Positions 49,496 through 57,817 of a stretch of DNA of 64,000 nt are shown here, piece after piece. The notes under the pieces are model-generated. The model was not told the origin of the DNA and did no database searches. It worked only from the letters and a program-made list of their open reading frames with translations. Source of the stretch: Saprospira grandis (GTDB lineage: Bacteria; Bacteroidota; Bacteroidia; Chitinophagales; Saprospiraceae); NCBI RefSeq assembly GCF_027594745.1, contig NZ_CP110854.1:992001-1056000 (forward strand). Direction: 5' to 3'. Both the position numbers and the translations under genes were made by a program. The number at the start of each line of letters is the position of its first letter. Positions within the stretch are counted from its first letter, which is position 1.

Positions 49496-50273
49496 GCTAT
49501 TTCTATTGCTACTTTTGGCCCTCCCACTAAAGGCCCAAATCTTAAATGCCGATGCACTGGCCCCAAAACTAGACTCTAGCCGAGCCTTTCATTTATTTGG
49601 CCAAGGAAATCTAAGCATCACAAAATGAAATTATACCCCCATCTATAGCTTTACTGGCCAAGCCGAATGGGCCTACCGCTCTGGCCAACACCGCCTAATG
49701 CATAGCAATTATTACCGCCTGCTCCGATCGGCTGGAAAAAACACCCTAAATAGCGGCTATACCCATCTACGCTACCGCTTAGAACCCGAAGAAGGCCTGC
49801 AATATGAACTTTTTGCCCAATTTCAAGGCGATCAAATTCGGGGAATGCAAGAGCGCTATCTCTTGGGCGGAAACCTGCGCTTAAAGCTTTGGCAAAAAGA
49901 GAAAACGAACCTCTTTTTGGGCCTAGGGGGCATGTATGAATCAGAAAAATGGACCTATTCCGCTGTGGAGGATAGCCTGCTCCCCGCCGATATTAGTGAT
50001 TTTTATACCCAATATGCTAAGCTCAATTTTTACTTGAGCTACTGGGAGGATTTTAACCCAAAACTACGCACTCAATTGGTCCTTTATCTACAAACAAGGC
50101 CCGATAGCGAATGGCAAAAGGCCCGCATTTTTGTTTCTAATGAATGGAGCTGGAAAATAGCCAAACATTGGGCGCTGGCCTTTGGAGCCCAACTCAATTA
50201 TGAGCTAGCCCCGCCTGTTCCCCTTGCTAAGTTTTATTATACTACCTCTTGGGCCCTAAAGTATAGCTGGTAG
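49482..50273 (+). pseudogene. Outer-membrane beta-barrel gene interrupted by an in-frame TGA
   Basis: One frame runs from a TTG start at 49482 (reads MKTIKLFLLLLLALPLKAQ, signal peptide) to 50273, broken only by TGA at 49626-49628 in 'GNLSITK*NYTPIYSFTGQAEW'. Aligning with the pattern of DUF481-type barrels ('GNLSLTKGNYT...'), a GGA glycine codon is the likely original. After the stop, beta strands alternate ('LQYELFAQFQGDQIRG', 'NLFLGLGGMYESEKW') to the terminal 'WALKYSW'. Repaired length would be about 263 residues. It overlaps the GNAT gene by 14 bases, so the two are translationally linked. The lesion may be real or a base error. Confidence 0.7.
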
Positions 50274-50280
50274 CTAACGG

Positions 50281-50430
50281 TCCTACAGGCGGCAAAGCCG
50301 CCGCAGGCTGAGGGGCTGTAGCAGGGCCGCCGAAGGCGGCAGACCAAAGCCCGAAGGGCTGCAGGGCCGAGCAGACCTGCGAGCTGCGCAATGGCCCGAC
50401 CCGAATGCAATGAGGGGCAGCCCCAAAAAA
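50281..50430 (-). repeat. GGCCCC-family repeat, copy 17 (subfamily b)
   Basis: Begins 8 bases after the broken barrel gene and ends GCAGCCCCAAAAAA directly before the terminator of the convergent gene. Confidence 0.9.
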
Positions 50431-50431
50431 A

Positions 50432-50457
50432 AGACGACCTAAAATAGATCGTCTAAA
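50432..50457 (-). terminator. Terminator after the 175-residue gene
   Basis: Short stem AGACGA/TCGTCT with T8 on the minus strand, 4 bases past the stop. Confidence 0.6.
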
Positions 50458-50460
50458 AGA

Positions 50461-50988
50461 TTAGTAGAGTTGTTCTAGCCCTTTTAAAGGCCCCATTTGC
50501 TCCTCTATCTCATTTTCCCAACTTTGCTCCAAGCGTCGGCCCAGATGCAAAAAGAGCTTTCGGTCTTTGGGCGTCCACTCGCAGCGGGCGCCCTTGTTGC
50601 TGTTCAGAACCCGCTCTTCAGATAGTGCTGTGTACAAAATATGTTCATTTTCATCCATCTCGAAGTGTAGGGCCTGCAACAGCCGCTCTTTGTCCTCAAA
50701 ATGGCCCTGAATGCGCAGCAAGGCCTGCCCTCGAATTTTCTTGAGCTTGATTTTTTCAATCTTTAACCCCAATTCCTCATGATGAAAAGGGAGCTTGCTC
50801 TCTAGCCGAGCCACAAACTCTTGGGCTTGGGCCTCTGCCTTTTCGGGATATTGAAGATGAACAAACTCCATTTTGAAGCTTTGCTTTTTAAAATCGAGTT
50901 CCAAAAGGGCCTCTTCGGCCAAAACTGGGCTTTGCATTTGGAACAAAAGCGCCGTGAAAAAAAGGAGTTCGTTGAGTAAAATAGCCAT
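50461..50988 (-). CDS. Unrecognised small envelope-type protein
   Basis: The protein has 175 residues. The N-terminus 'MAILLNELLFFTALLFQMQSPVLA' is a likely signal peptide. The body 'LELDFKKQSFKMEFVHLQYPEKAEAQAQEFVARLE' and 'RIQGHFEDKERLLQALHFEM' alternates charged strands and helices. I do not recognise a family. It starts 6 bases after the stop of the DUF1801 gene upstream, so the two are co-transcribed. Confidence 0.65.
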   Translation of the reverse strand: MAILLNELLFFTALLFQMQSPVLAEEALLELDFKKQSFKMEFVHLQYPEKAEAQAQEFVARLESKLPFHHEELGLKIEKIKLKKIRGQALLRIQGHFEDKERLLQALHFEMDENEHILYTALSEERVLNSNKGARCEWTPKDRKLFLHLGRRLEQSWENEIEEQMGPLKGLEQLY

Positions 50989-50993
50989 GCTGC

Positions 50994-51428
50994 TTACTTT
51001 TTTGATTCATAAATAGAGATCCAAGCCTGAGGGGTCATTTTTTGGGCCAATTCTTCAATAAGGGGCCAAGGAATATGCCCCGCTTTTTTCCAACGAATAC
51101 AGCTTTTCCCCATATTTAGCTTGTATTTGCTGCCTGCGGCATAGGCTGCTGTCCACCAATTGAGTAGCTCCTCATCGGCATAAAGCCCAAAGTGATATAG
51201 GGCCAAATGACTTTTTTGAGCTGCCAAACTGATGAAGGGCAAGGGCTGCCCCGGCTTCGCATGATAGCCCTGCGGATAACGGCTCAAAGGAACCTCAAAA
51301 TGCAACATTCGCCCATCAAAACGCTCTGTAAAGCCAGTAGGTAGCTGCTGCCGAAGTAATTCGGCTAGTTTTTCAAGCGCTTGGGCCTTTTCTTCAGGCA
51401 ATTGCGCTAAATAGTCGCTGAAATTCAT
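50994..51428 (-). CDS. DUF1801 family protein
   Basis: The protein has 144 residues from ATG 51428 (MNFSDYLAQLPEEK). The pattern 'YLAQLPEEKAQALEKLAELLRQ...FTERFDGRMLHFEVPLSRYPQGYH' and the later 'ISLAAQKSHLALYHFGLY' and 'GKSCIRWKKAGHIPWPLIEELAQK' match DUF1801 (YdhG-like) proteins, small cytoplasmic domains of unknown role. It heads a two-gene unit with the following small envelope protein. Confidence 0.85.
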   Translation of the reverse strand: MNFSDYLAQLPEEKAQALEKLAELLRQQLPTGFTERFDGRMLHFEVPLSRYPQGYHAKPGQPLPFISLAAQKSHLALYHFGLYADEELLNWWTAAYAAGSKYKLNMGKSCIRWKKAGHIPWPLIEELAQKMTPQAWISIYESKK

Positions 51429-51495
51429 AGAAAACTTTTTTTTGAACAAACATTTAGTTTATTTTAAAGGAGTTTTTCACTACATACTATAAGTT

Positions 51496-52948
51496 ATGAA
51501 CAAGATACCGAATAAAGGCCAAGATCAGCAGCAAATTTTAGCGCAATTAAAGGCCTTTAAGGGACAAGATTTGCCCTGGCAAGCTGGAAAAATCTTCGCC
51601 TATATTTACCAAACCACCCCCGAGGCTAAGGCGGTGGCCGAGGCGGCTTACCTTTCTTTTTTGCCCGAAAATGGCTTGGACCCCACGGCTTTTCCCTCCC
51701 TTTTGCATTTGGAGCAGCAGATTATTGGACAGCTAGCGCCTTTGTTGGGCGGTAATGAGGAGGTTAAGGGTAATTGTACCTCTGGCGGGACCGAAAGCGT
51801 GATTTTGGCGGTAAAGGCGGCCCGAGATTATGCCCGAGCCAAGTATCCCAATCAAAAAGAGTTTGAAATTTTGGTCCCTTCTACGGCACATCCTTGCTTT
51901 TATAAGGCGGCTCATTATTTAAATATTGGCATTCAAGCTATAGATGTAGACCCGCAAACGCAGCGCCTAAAGGTGGCCGATATGCGGGCCGCTATTAGCG
52001 AAAAGACGATTTTGTTGGTGGGCTCTGCGCCTTCTTATGCGCATGGCGTGATGGACCCCATCGCCGAGCTTTCTGATTTGGCCCTAGAAAAAGATTTGCT
52101 TTTGCATGTAGATGCTTGCGTGGGCGGTATGTATTTGCCCTTTTTTGCGGCAGTTGGGCCATGAGGTTCCGCCTTTTGGCTTTGAGTTGCCAGGCGTGAC
52201 CTCTATTTCTTGCGATTTGCATAAGTTTGGCTATGTGCCCAAGGGCTGCTCTACGATTTTGTACCGCAATAAGGAGCTCCGCCAACATCAGATTTTTAGT
52301 TGCTCGCAATGGCCGGGCTATACGGTGGTCAATCCCACAGTTTTATCGAGTAAAACAGGGGCGCCTATGGCGGCTGCTTGGGCCATGTTTCAATATATGG
52401 GCCTAGAGGGCTACCAAAATGCGGTGGCAGATTGCCAGGCGGCTAGAGATGCTGTGATTGCAGCTTTGGAGCAGTTGCCTAGCTTAGCACTGATTGGCCA
52501 GCCCGATATGAGTTTGCTGGCTTTTGCGAGTAAAGATGAGGATCTCAGCATTTTTGATTTGGCCGATCAGCTCAATGAAAAGGGCTGGTATGTGCAAGTT
52601 CAATTGGCGAGCCCGCATTCTCCTGCAGCTATTCATTTGAGCATTAGCCATTTTAATTGCCCACATATTCCAAGTTTTGTCGCTGATTTGCAGGAAACTG
52701 TAGCCGAGCTCATGAGTAATCCTGTAGAAGAAAATGAGCTATTAGCTGCCCTCGACCATTCGATGCTGGCCCTTTTGATGGAAGATTTTGATCCCGCTAT
52801 GTTGGGCCAATTTCAAGAATTGATGGGCCTAGAGTCTGCAGAAGGTGGCTTACCGGCCGATATGGGCGCCGTCAATCAATTGCTCAATGTTCTTTCGGCC
52901 AAGCAACGAGAAGATGTTTTGCTGGCCTTTATGAATGAGTTGATTTAA
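51496..52948 (+). pseudogene. PLP-dependent decarboxylase/lyase with a +1 frameshift in a T6 run
   Basis: Two overlapping frames form one gene. The first (from ATG 51496) covers 'NCTSGGTESVILAVKAARDYAR' and 'LHVDACVGGMYLPFF'; it stops at 52164. The second continues 'RQLGHEV...GVTSISCDLHKFGYVPKGCSTILYRN', holding the PLP lysine in DLHKFGY, and ends at 52948. The frames join in TTTTTT at 52141-52146; five T residues restore one frame of about 483 residues. The motifs fit the group II decarboxylase family, closest to sphingosine-1-phosphate lyase. Saprospira and relatives make sphingolipids, so lipid breakdown is plausible. A homopolymer slip could be a sequencing error or phase variation. Confidence 0.8.
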
Positions 52949-53230
52949 TTTTTGGGGCCTGCCGCCTTCGGCGGCCGGGCTATTGCGCAGCTCGCAAGTC
53001 TGCTCGGCCCTGCGCGGGCTTTGCCCGCTGGCTCGGCGGCTTTGCCGCCCTGCTGCATATCCCTAGGCCGCTCATCCGATGAGCATTTTTTGCAGCTGTC
53101 GCCTTTGGCCCTAAAACGGCCCCTTTTAAGCGGTATTCCTCGCTTCGCTCCTCATTCCTTAATATTAACCCGCCCACCCTCCCCTCCAATGGATTCCCTA
53201 AGGAATCCATTGGGGGAGTTTGGGCCAGTA
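52949..53230 (+). repeat. GGCCCC-family repeat, copy 18 (long form)
   Basis: Starts one base after the decarboxylase stop. It contains the inverted TTCCTCGCTTCGCTCCTCATT module and a palindrome ATGGATTCCCTAAGGAATCCAT, the counterparts of the modules in copies 2 and 10. Confidence 0.85.
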
Positions 53231-53231
53231 T

Positions 53232-53268
53232 TAAAAATGCCGCTCCTTTTTAGGAGCGGCATTTTTTC
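53232..53268. terminator. Bidirectional terminator
   Basis: Stem AAAATGCCGCTCCT/AGGAGCGGCATTTT with T6, just beyond the msrB stop. Confidence 0.9.
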
Positions 53269-53269
53269 T

Positions 53270-53797
53270 TTACTTCTTTTGCTCGACAAACTGCAAACAG
53301 GCCGAGTTAATACAATAACGCAAGCCCGTTGGCTTGGGCCCATCGTCAAAAACATGGCCCAAATGGCTCTTACAACGGGGACAATGAATTTCGATCTGCT
53401 TACCCGTCCAGCCATACTCTTCTTGGGCCTCAATATTTTTGGGATCAAAAATATCCCAGAAGCTAGGCCAGCCCGAACCCGAATCAAACTTATGGGCCGA
53501 TTTAAAAAGGGGAAGCGCACAAGCCTTACAGCAATAGGTCCCTTCCTTTTTATTATCCAGCAAGGCGCCTGTAAAGGCACGCTCGGTCCCTTTTTGGCGA
53601 AGGATTTTATACTCTAGCTCGGTCAGTTGGTTTTGCCATTCCGCCTCCGACTTTTCAATGGTTTTGCCATCAAAAATGAGTTGGGGGTCAATCAGGCTAT
53701 CATTGGCCATTTTGCTGGCTTCTTGGCCCTTAACGGCCGTGCCGCAGCTCGTTAGACTGAGGCCAAAAGCGATAAGAATACAGATTATCCAAGGCAT
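53270..53797 (-). CDS. msrB: Peptide-methionine (R)-S-oxide reductase, lipoprotein form
   Basis: The protein has 175 residues from ATG 53797 (MPWIICILIAFGLSLTSC, lipobox LTSC). Zinc-binding CxxC pairs are seen in 'YCCKACALPLF' and 'IHCPRCKSHLGHVF'. The core 'FDSGSGWPSFW' and the catalytic Cys in 'LRYCINSACLQF' complete the MsrB pattern. It reduces methionine-R-sulfoxide in proteins; the lipoprotein signal puts it in the periplasm or outer membrane. It starts one base after the crtZ stop, at the end of the carotenoid operon, so it may be expressed with pigment genes against oxidative stress. Confidence 0.95.
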   Translation of the reverse strand: MPWIICILIAFGLSLTSCGTAVKGQEASKMANDSLIDPQLIFDGKTIEKSEAEWQNQLTELEYKILRQKGTERAFTGALLDNKKEGTYCCKACALPLFKSAHKFDSGSGWPSFWDIFDPKNIEAQEEYGWTGKQIEIHCPRCKSHLGHVFDDGPKPTGLRYCINSACLQFVEQKK

Positions 53798-53798
53798 A

Positions 53799-54263
53799 TT
53801 ACTTCTTTTTTTTGCGAAAATATTTGGGATGCACCAGCAAGAGGCCAAAAGAAACGCCATCCTCTTTTTCCTGTTTGGCATGATGAGCGCCATGGGCACG
53901 CAAAATCCCTCTAGAATACCAGCCATCCAATTGTTTAAACCATTTGAAGCGTTGGTGTATATATACGTCATGGATCAGGAAATAGATCAGCCCATAAATG
54001 GAAATGCCCACGCCCACAAAAAAGAGCAGAAAATAGCCCGGTACAGCCGAGCCAATAATATAAGAGGCCGCACTAGGGACCGCAAAAACCAAAAAGAAGA
54101 GATCATTTTTCTCAAAAAAGCCTTCTACCTCATGAGGCTTATGATGGTCTTCATGCCAAATCCATAAGAGGCCGTGCATGAGGTACTTATGGGCCAACCA
54201 GGCCACAAATTCCATGGCGATGACGCTAGCAAGCGTAATTAAGGTATAGAGTAAAATCTGCAT
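53799..54263 (-). CDS. crtZ: Beta-carotene hydroxylase CrtZ
   Basis: The protein has 154 residues, the usual CrtZ length. The four histidine boxes of the fatty-acid-hydroxylase type di-iron family are present: 'HKYLMH' (about 25-30), 'HEDHH' (about 37-41), 'HDVYIHQRF' (about 98-106) and 'HGAHHAKQEKEDGVSFGLL' (about 124-142). Membrane helices lie between them. It adds the 3-hydroxyl to the beta-ionone ring. It is two genes downstream of crtD, separated from cruF by repeat copy 19, and overlaps closely with msrB. Confidence 0.95.
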   Translation of the reverse strand: MQILLYTLITLASVIAMEFVAWLAHKYLMHGLLWIWHEDHHKPHEVEGFFEKNDLFFLVFAVPSAASYIIGSAVPGYFLLFFVGVGISIYGLIYFLIHDVYIHQRFKWFKQLDGWYSRGILRAHGAHHAKQEKEDGVSFGLLLVHPKYFRKKKK

Positions 54264-54299
54264 ACTAAAGGTATTATGAGAAAGTGGAAATTATCTGCT

Positions 54300-54488
54300 C
54301 CAAAAGCGGGCGAAGCCCGCTACGGCCTAGCGATGTGCAGCAGTGGCCGAAGGCCAGACCCAGGCGGCGAAGCCGCCGCAGGGCCGAGCGAACAGCGAGC
54401 TGCGAAACGACAACAAGGACTTTAGTCCGCAGTTCGACGACCGAAGGGAGTAACCGCCGACGACCGAAGGGAGGCGGAGGCCCCAAAA
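54300..54488 (-). repeat. GGCCCC-family repeat, copy 19 (subfamily a, with GACAACAAGG module)
   Basis: Lies between cruF and crtZ inside the carotenoid gene group. Its GGCCCCAAAA end is 7 bases from the cruF stop. It shares about 90 bases almost exactly with the second half of copy 7. Confidence 0.9.
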
Positions 54489-54494
54489 AAAGAA

Positions 54495-55163
54495 CTACAT
54501 CAATAAAAAGAGGTAGATCCAGAGAAAGAAAACGAACTGCCAAAGAAACAAAAATTCGAGGGCGGGGTTGCGCCTAGGCCCCAAAAAATGGCCAAAAAAG
54601 AGCTGTAGACCAAAGGCGGCCAGCCACCAAACCGCATAATTTTGCCAAGGAGCCACCAGTAGGCTGTTGTAGGGCGTATTGCCCCAGCTCCACATATCGT
54701 AACGGACTGCGGCGGGCTCAATAAAGAGGTCGAGACTGACCATGAGGCTGGCCCCCAGCAGGCTGCGCAGCCAAAGCGGGCGGCTGGCGAAAAAGCGCAA
54801 AATGATCGAGCTAGAAGCATAGACCAGCATGGCCCAATTGAGGCCGATCATGAAAGGCGTGCCGCCCAACTGAGGGCCCAAAGTAGCGCCATAGCTATAT
54901 TCTCCGAAGATGAGCCCCGTTTGCACCCCCGCCAATTCTAAAAACCAGCCGCCCCAATAGACCGCAAAAAGGGCCAAATAGAGTCGTTTGTCTTGCTGTT
55001 TTTCGGCCCAAAGGCAAAGGCCAAAAGTGGCTAATAAATTGAGTGGCGTGAGCCGCATAAATTCGGGATGCAAGGGCCAACTGACGCCCAGCAAGCCCAC
55101 AGCATAGAGGCAGCAGAGCAGAATGAGCACCCAGTTTTGCTTTTGCGAATAGCTTAAGGACAT
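54495..55163 (-). CDS. cruF: CruF-type carotenoid 1',2'-hydratase
   Basis: The protein has 222 residues with seven or so membrane helices. The patterns 'GVQTGLIFGEYSYGATLGPQLGGTPFMIGLNWAML', 'SLDLFIEPAAVRYDMWSW' and 'YNSLLVAPWQNYAVWWLAA' match the CruF/DUF422 family, which hydrates the psi end of lycopene-type carotenoids. It abuts crtD without a gap. With CrtD and CrtZ it would give the saproxanthin or myxol type of half-cyclic hydroxylated pigment. Confidence 0.92.
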   Translation of the reverse strand: MSLSYSQKQNWVLILLCCLYAVGLLGVSWPLHPEFMRLTPLNLLATFGLCLWAEKQQDKRLYLALFAVYWGGWFLELAGVQTGLIFGEYSYGATLGPQLGGTPFMIGLNWAMLVYASSSIILRFFASRPLWLRSLLGASLMVSLDLFIEPAAVRYDMWSWGNTPYNSLLVAPWQNYAVWWLAAFGLQLFFGHFLGPRRNPALEFLFLWQFVFFLWIYLFLLM

Positions 55164-56648
55164 CTATTTTAGGTTTTTAATGAGGTCTTCTGTGGCCAGC
55201 TTGGCCGATAAAAGGGCCAGCGGAATCCCGCCCCCAGGATGCACGCTGCCGCCCACAAAATAAAGGCCCGACAGCTGCCTAGAAAAGTTGGGATGACGGA
55301 AAAAAGCCGCCATGCTGTTGTTGGAGGAAGTGCCATATAAAGACCCCAAATGCGATTGGGTTTTCGCTTGAATGAGGGCGGGAGAAAGTAGCTCTTCCTC
55401 GACAATATGGGGTTGAACGGGACGGCCCAAAATGCGCTCTAGCTTTTGGAGAATCCGCTTTTTACTTTGGGCAATTAAGTCCTCCCAGTCTTGACCATCA
55501 AGTTGAGGGGCATTGATCATCACAAACCAATTTTCATGGCCCAAGGGGGCATCGCTTTGCTCTACTTTGGAGCTGATGTGAATGTAGACCGTAGGATCTT
55601 CATAAAGGCTTTTTTCCTCAAATAGTTGGCGGAACTCCTCTGGATAATTATCACTGAAAAAGATATTATGCACATCTAGTTCGGGAAAACTTTGGTCCAT
55701 CCCCCAATAAAAAATGAGGGCCGAAGAAGACTTCGGTTGCTCCAAAATGCGCTTAGGCCTAGGCTGTTTGGGCAGCAAACGGTCGTAGGCAAAAAAGATA
55801 TCCATATTGCAAACGACTTGATCGAAGACTAGTTCTTTTTGGCCAATTCTGATGCCTTTTACGGCTTTGTTTTGGACCAAAATCTCCTCTACTTTTTGTC
55901 CATAATGAAATTTCACCCCTAAATGTTCGGCCAAACGAACCAGCGAATGGCTAATTTCCTTCATACCGCCCTTGGGCATAAAGGCCCCAAAACCCTGTTC
56001 CAGATGCGGAATCAGACTCATGATACCTGGGGTTTTATAAGGACTAGAGCCATTATAAGTCGCATAGCGATTAAAGAGTTGGACCATTTTGGGATGCTGC
56101 TTTAGGCGCTTTTTATTCTCTTGGTCCAAAGAGCGATGCAGCCCTAGCCAAGGCATAGCCAAGACCCCCTTAAAGGTTTTCCAGCGCAAATAAGTGCTGA
56201 GTCGATGCAGTGATTTTTCGAGGAAAATGGGGGCCGTAGTTTCGTATCTAAAACGGGCCCAAGCCAGATAATCCTTAAGCGCTTGGGCGGGAAAGCCCAG
56301 TTTTTCTTCTACCTCTTGGCCATATTTATGAAGATCGGCATAGGCGGAAATAGACTGCCCATCTTCCCAAAAGTACTTACAAACCGTATCTAGGCGATGA
56401 TAATCAAAGCCGAAATCTTTGGGGTTTTCGCCAGCTAGGGCAAAGAGTTCTTCTACATATTGGGGCATGGTAAAGAGGCTGGGCCCCGCATCAAAGCGGT
56501 AATCGCCTACTTGCAAATTGGAGAGTTTGCCGCCGGGGTAACTATTGGCCTCAAAGACCGCTACCCTATGGCCAGCGGCGGCTAGACGTACGGCCGCCCC
56601 AATGCCGCCAATGCCGGCGCCAATAATGGCAATATTTTGTTGATTCAT
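55164..56648 (-). CDS. crtD: Carotenoid desaturase, probably CrtD (CrtI family)
   Basis: The protein has 494 residues. FAD-binding start 'IAIIGAGIGGIGAAVRLAAAGHRVAVFEANSYPGGKL' in pattern and 'YRFDAGPSLFTMPQ' are those of phytoene/carotenoid desaturases; the C-terminal 'LYFVGGSVHPGGGIPLALLSAKLA' is the second FAD signature. Family members include CrtI and CrtD. Its place directly before cruF makes CrtD (3',4'-desaturation of a 1'-hydroxy carotenoid) the better guess, but CrtI cannot be excluded by sequence reading alone. No crtB or crtY is in the window. Confidence 0.85.
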   Translation of the reverse strand: MNQQNIAIIGAGIGGIGAAVRLAAAGHRVAVFEANSYPGGKLSNLQVGDYRFDAGPSLFTMPQYVEELFALAGENPKDFGFDYHRLDTVCKYFWEDGQSISAYADLHKYGQEVEEKLGFPAQALKDYLAWARFRYETTAPIFLEKSLHRLSTYLRWKTFKGVLAMPWLGLHRSLDQENKKRLKQHPKMVQLFNRYATYNGSSPYKTPGIMSLIPHLEQGFGAFMPKGGMKEISHSLVRLAEHLGVKFHYGQKVEEILVQNKAVKGIRIGQKELVFDQVVCNMDIFFAYDRLLPKQPRPKRILEQPKSSSALIFYWGMDQSFPELDVHNIFFSDNYPEEFRQLFEEKSLYEDPTVYIHISSKVEQSDAPLGHENWFVMINAPQLDGQDWEDLIAQSKKRILQKLERILGRPVQPHIVEEELLSPALIQAKTQSHLGSLYGTSSNNSMAAFFRHPNFSRQLSGLYFVGGSVHPGGGIPLALLSAKLATEDLIKNLK

Positions 56649-57551
56649 TTAGCTGTAAATTTTTTGGGCCATTCGGTAAGTGTTTGCATGGGCCTCAATG
56701 ATGTAGCGCAGTTGGGGCGAATAGCCGCCGCCCATACTGACCGCTACGGGAACGCCCGCCTTTTGGCAGCAGCTAAACACAAATTGGTCTCGCTGAGCGC
56801 AGGCATTTAAGCTTAGGCCCAAACGGCCCAACTTATCAGAGGCCAAGACATCTACGCCAGAGAGATAAAGGACCATATCTGGCCGAAGGCTTTCGAGCAA
56901 AGCGGGTAAATAATCGGCTAAAACCTGCAAATAAGGGCCGTCATCCATCAGATCGGGCAGGGCAATATCAAGGTCCGACCGCTCTTTGCGGAAAGGATAA
57001 TTGGCCGCGGCATGCATAGAAAAGGTAAAAACCCTGGGCTCATTTTCGAAGATTTTGGCGCTGCCATTGCCTTGATGCACATCCAAATCGACAATGAGAA
57101 TTTGCTGGGCCAGGCCTTGGTCCAAGAGATAATTGGCGGCAATCGCAAAGTCGTTGAGCAGACAAAAGCCCTCTCCATGGCTGGCATAGGCATGATGCGT
57201 GCCGCCTGCAATATTGAGCGAAACCCCATATTCTTGGGCCGCCAAGCAGCAATCAATGGTCCCTTGAGCAATCACTTTAGAGCGTTGGACCAATTTATCG
57301 GACATGGGAAAACCAATTTTACGGGCAGCTTTGGCCGAAATCGTTTGCTCTTTTAGGGAGTCCCAATAATCTTTGCTATGGGTGCGCAAAATCCATTCTT
57401 CGGCAATGGGTTGAGGGTGAAAAAAATTCTCTTCTTCCAGACAACCTTCATAAATGAGCTGCTGGGCCAATAGATCGTACTTGATCATAGGAAAGCGGTG
57501 GCCTTGGGGCAACTCGTAGCGGTAGATGGGCGAAAAAGCAACTTTTAACAT
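56649..57551 (-). CDS. Histone-deacetylase-family amidohydrolase
   Basis: The protein has 300 residues. Zinc and charge-relay residues are visible: 'GGTHHAYASHGEGFCLLND' (His-His pair), 'VDLDVHQGNGSA' (Asp and His zinc ligands), 'SMHAAANYPF', 'SGVDVLASDKLGRLGLS' (Asp ligand) and 'MGGGYS' (catalytic Tyr). Bacterial relatives hydrolyse acetylated polyamines or similar amides. It starts the operon and touches crtD with no gap, so it is co-transcribed with the pigment genes; a deacetylase in the pathway is not known and the link may be only genomic. Confidence 0.92.
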   Translation of the reverse strand: MLKVAFSPIYRYELPQGHRFPMIKYDLLAQQLIYEGCLEEENFFHPQPIAEEWILRTHSKDYWDSLKEQTISAKAARKIGFPMSDKLVQRSKVIAQGTIDCCLAAQEYGVSLNIAGGTHHAYASHGEGFCLLNDFAIAANYLLDQGLAQQILIVDLDVHQGNGSAKIFENEPRVFTFSMHAAANYPFRKERSDLDIALPDLMDDGPYLQVLADYLPALLESLRPDMVLYLSGVDVLASDKLGRLGLSLNACAQRDQFVFSCCQKAGVPVAVSMGGGYSPQLRYIIEAHANTYRMAQKIYS

Positions 57552-57629
57552 TTCATTGATTCTTTGTTCTTAGAAAAGCAATTTAGGAAAAAAGTTTTGA
57601 GCCCTTGCTAATTTAATTTTTTAGGGGGG

Positions 57630-57765
57630 TGTTTTGGGGCCCGCGGCCAGCAAGCTGGCCGCCGCTATGCTGCGGGGCTCACAAGTCTGTTCGGCCCTGC
57701 AGCCGCCTGCGGCGGCTTTGGTCTGGCCTTCGGCCACCCCTCCGCAGCGCTGGGCCGCTCAGCGG
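57630..57765 (+). repeat. GGCCCC-family repeat, copy 20 (subfamily c)
   Basis: Lies 79 bases upstream of the deacetylase gene, GGGGCCCGCGGCC end toward it. Confidence 0.9.
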
Positions 57766-57817
57766 TCTTTTTTCTTTGGGCCCTCTTCTTCGGCGGCTGA
57801 ATTTAGGGCGTAGCCGC

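Noticed and set aside
49626..49628. TGA as selenocysteine or tryptophan codon
   Set aside because: No SECIS-like hairpin follows, other genes here use TGA as a stop, and the context suggests a glycine codon.
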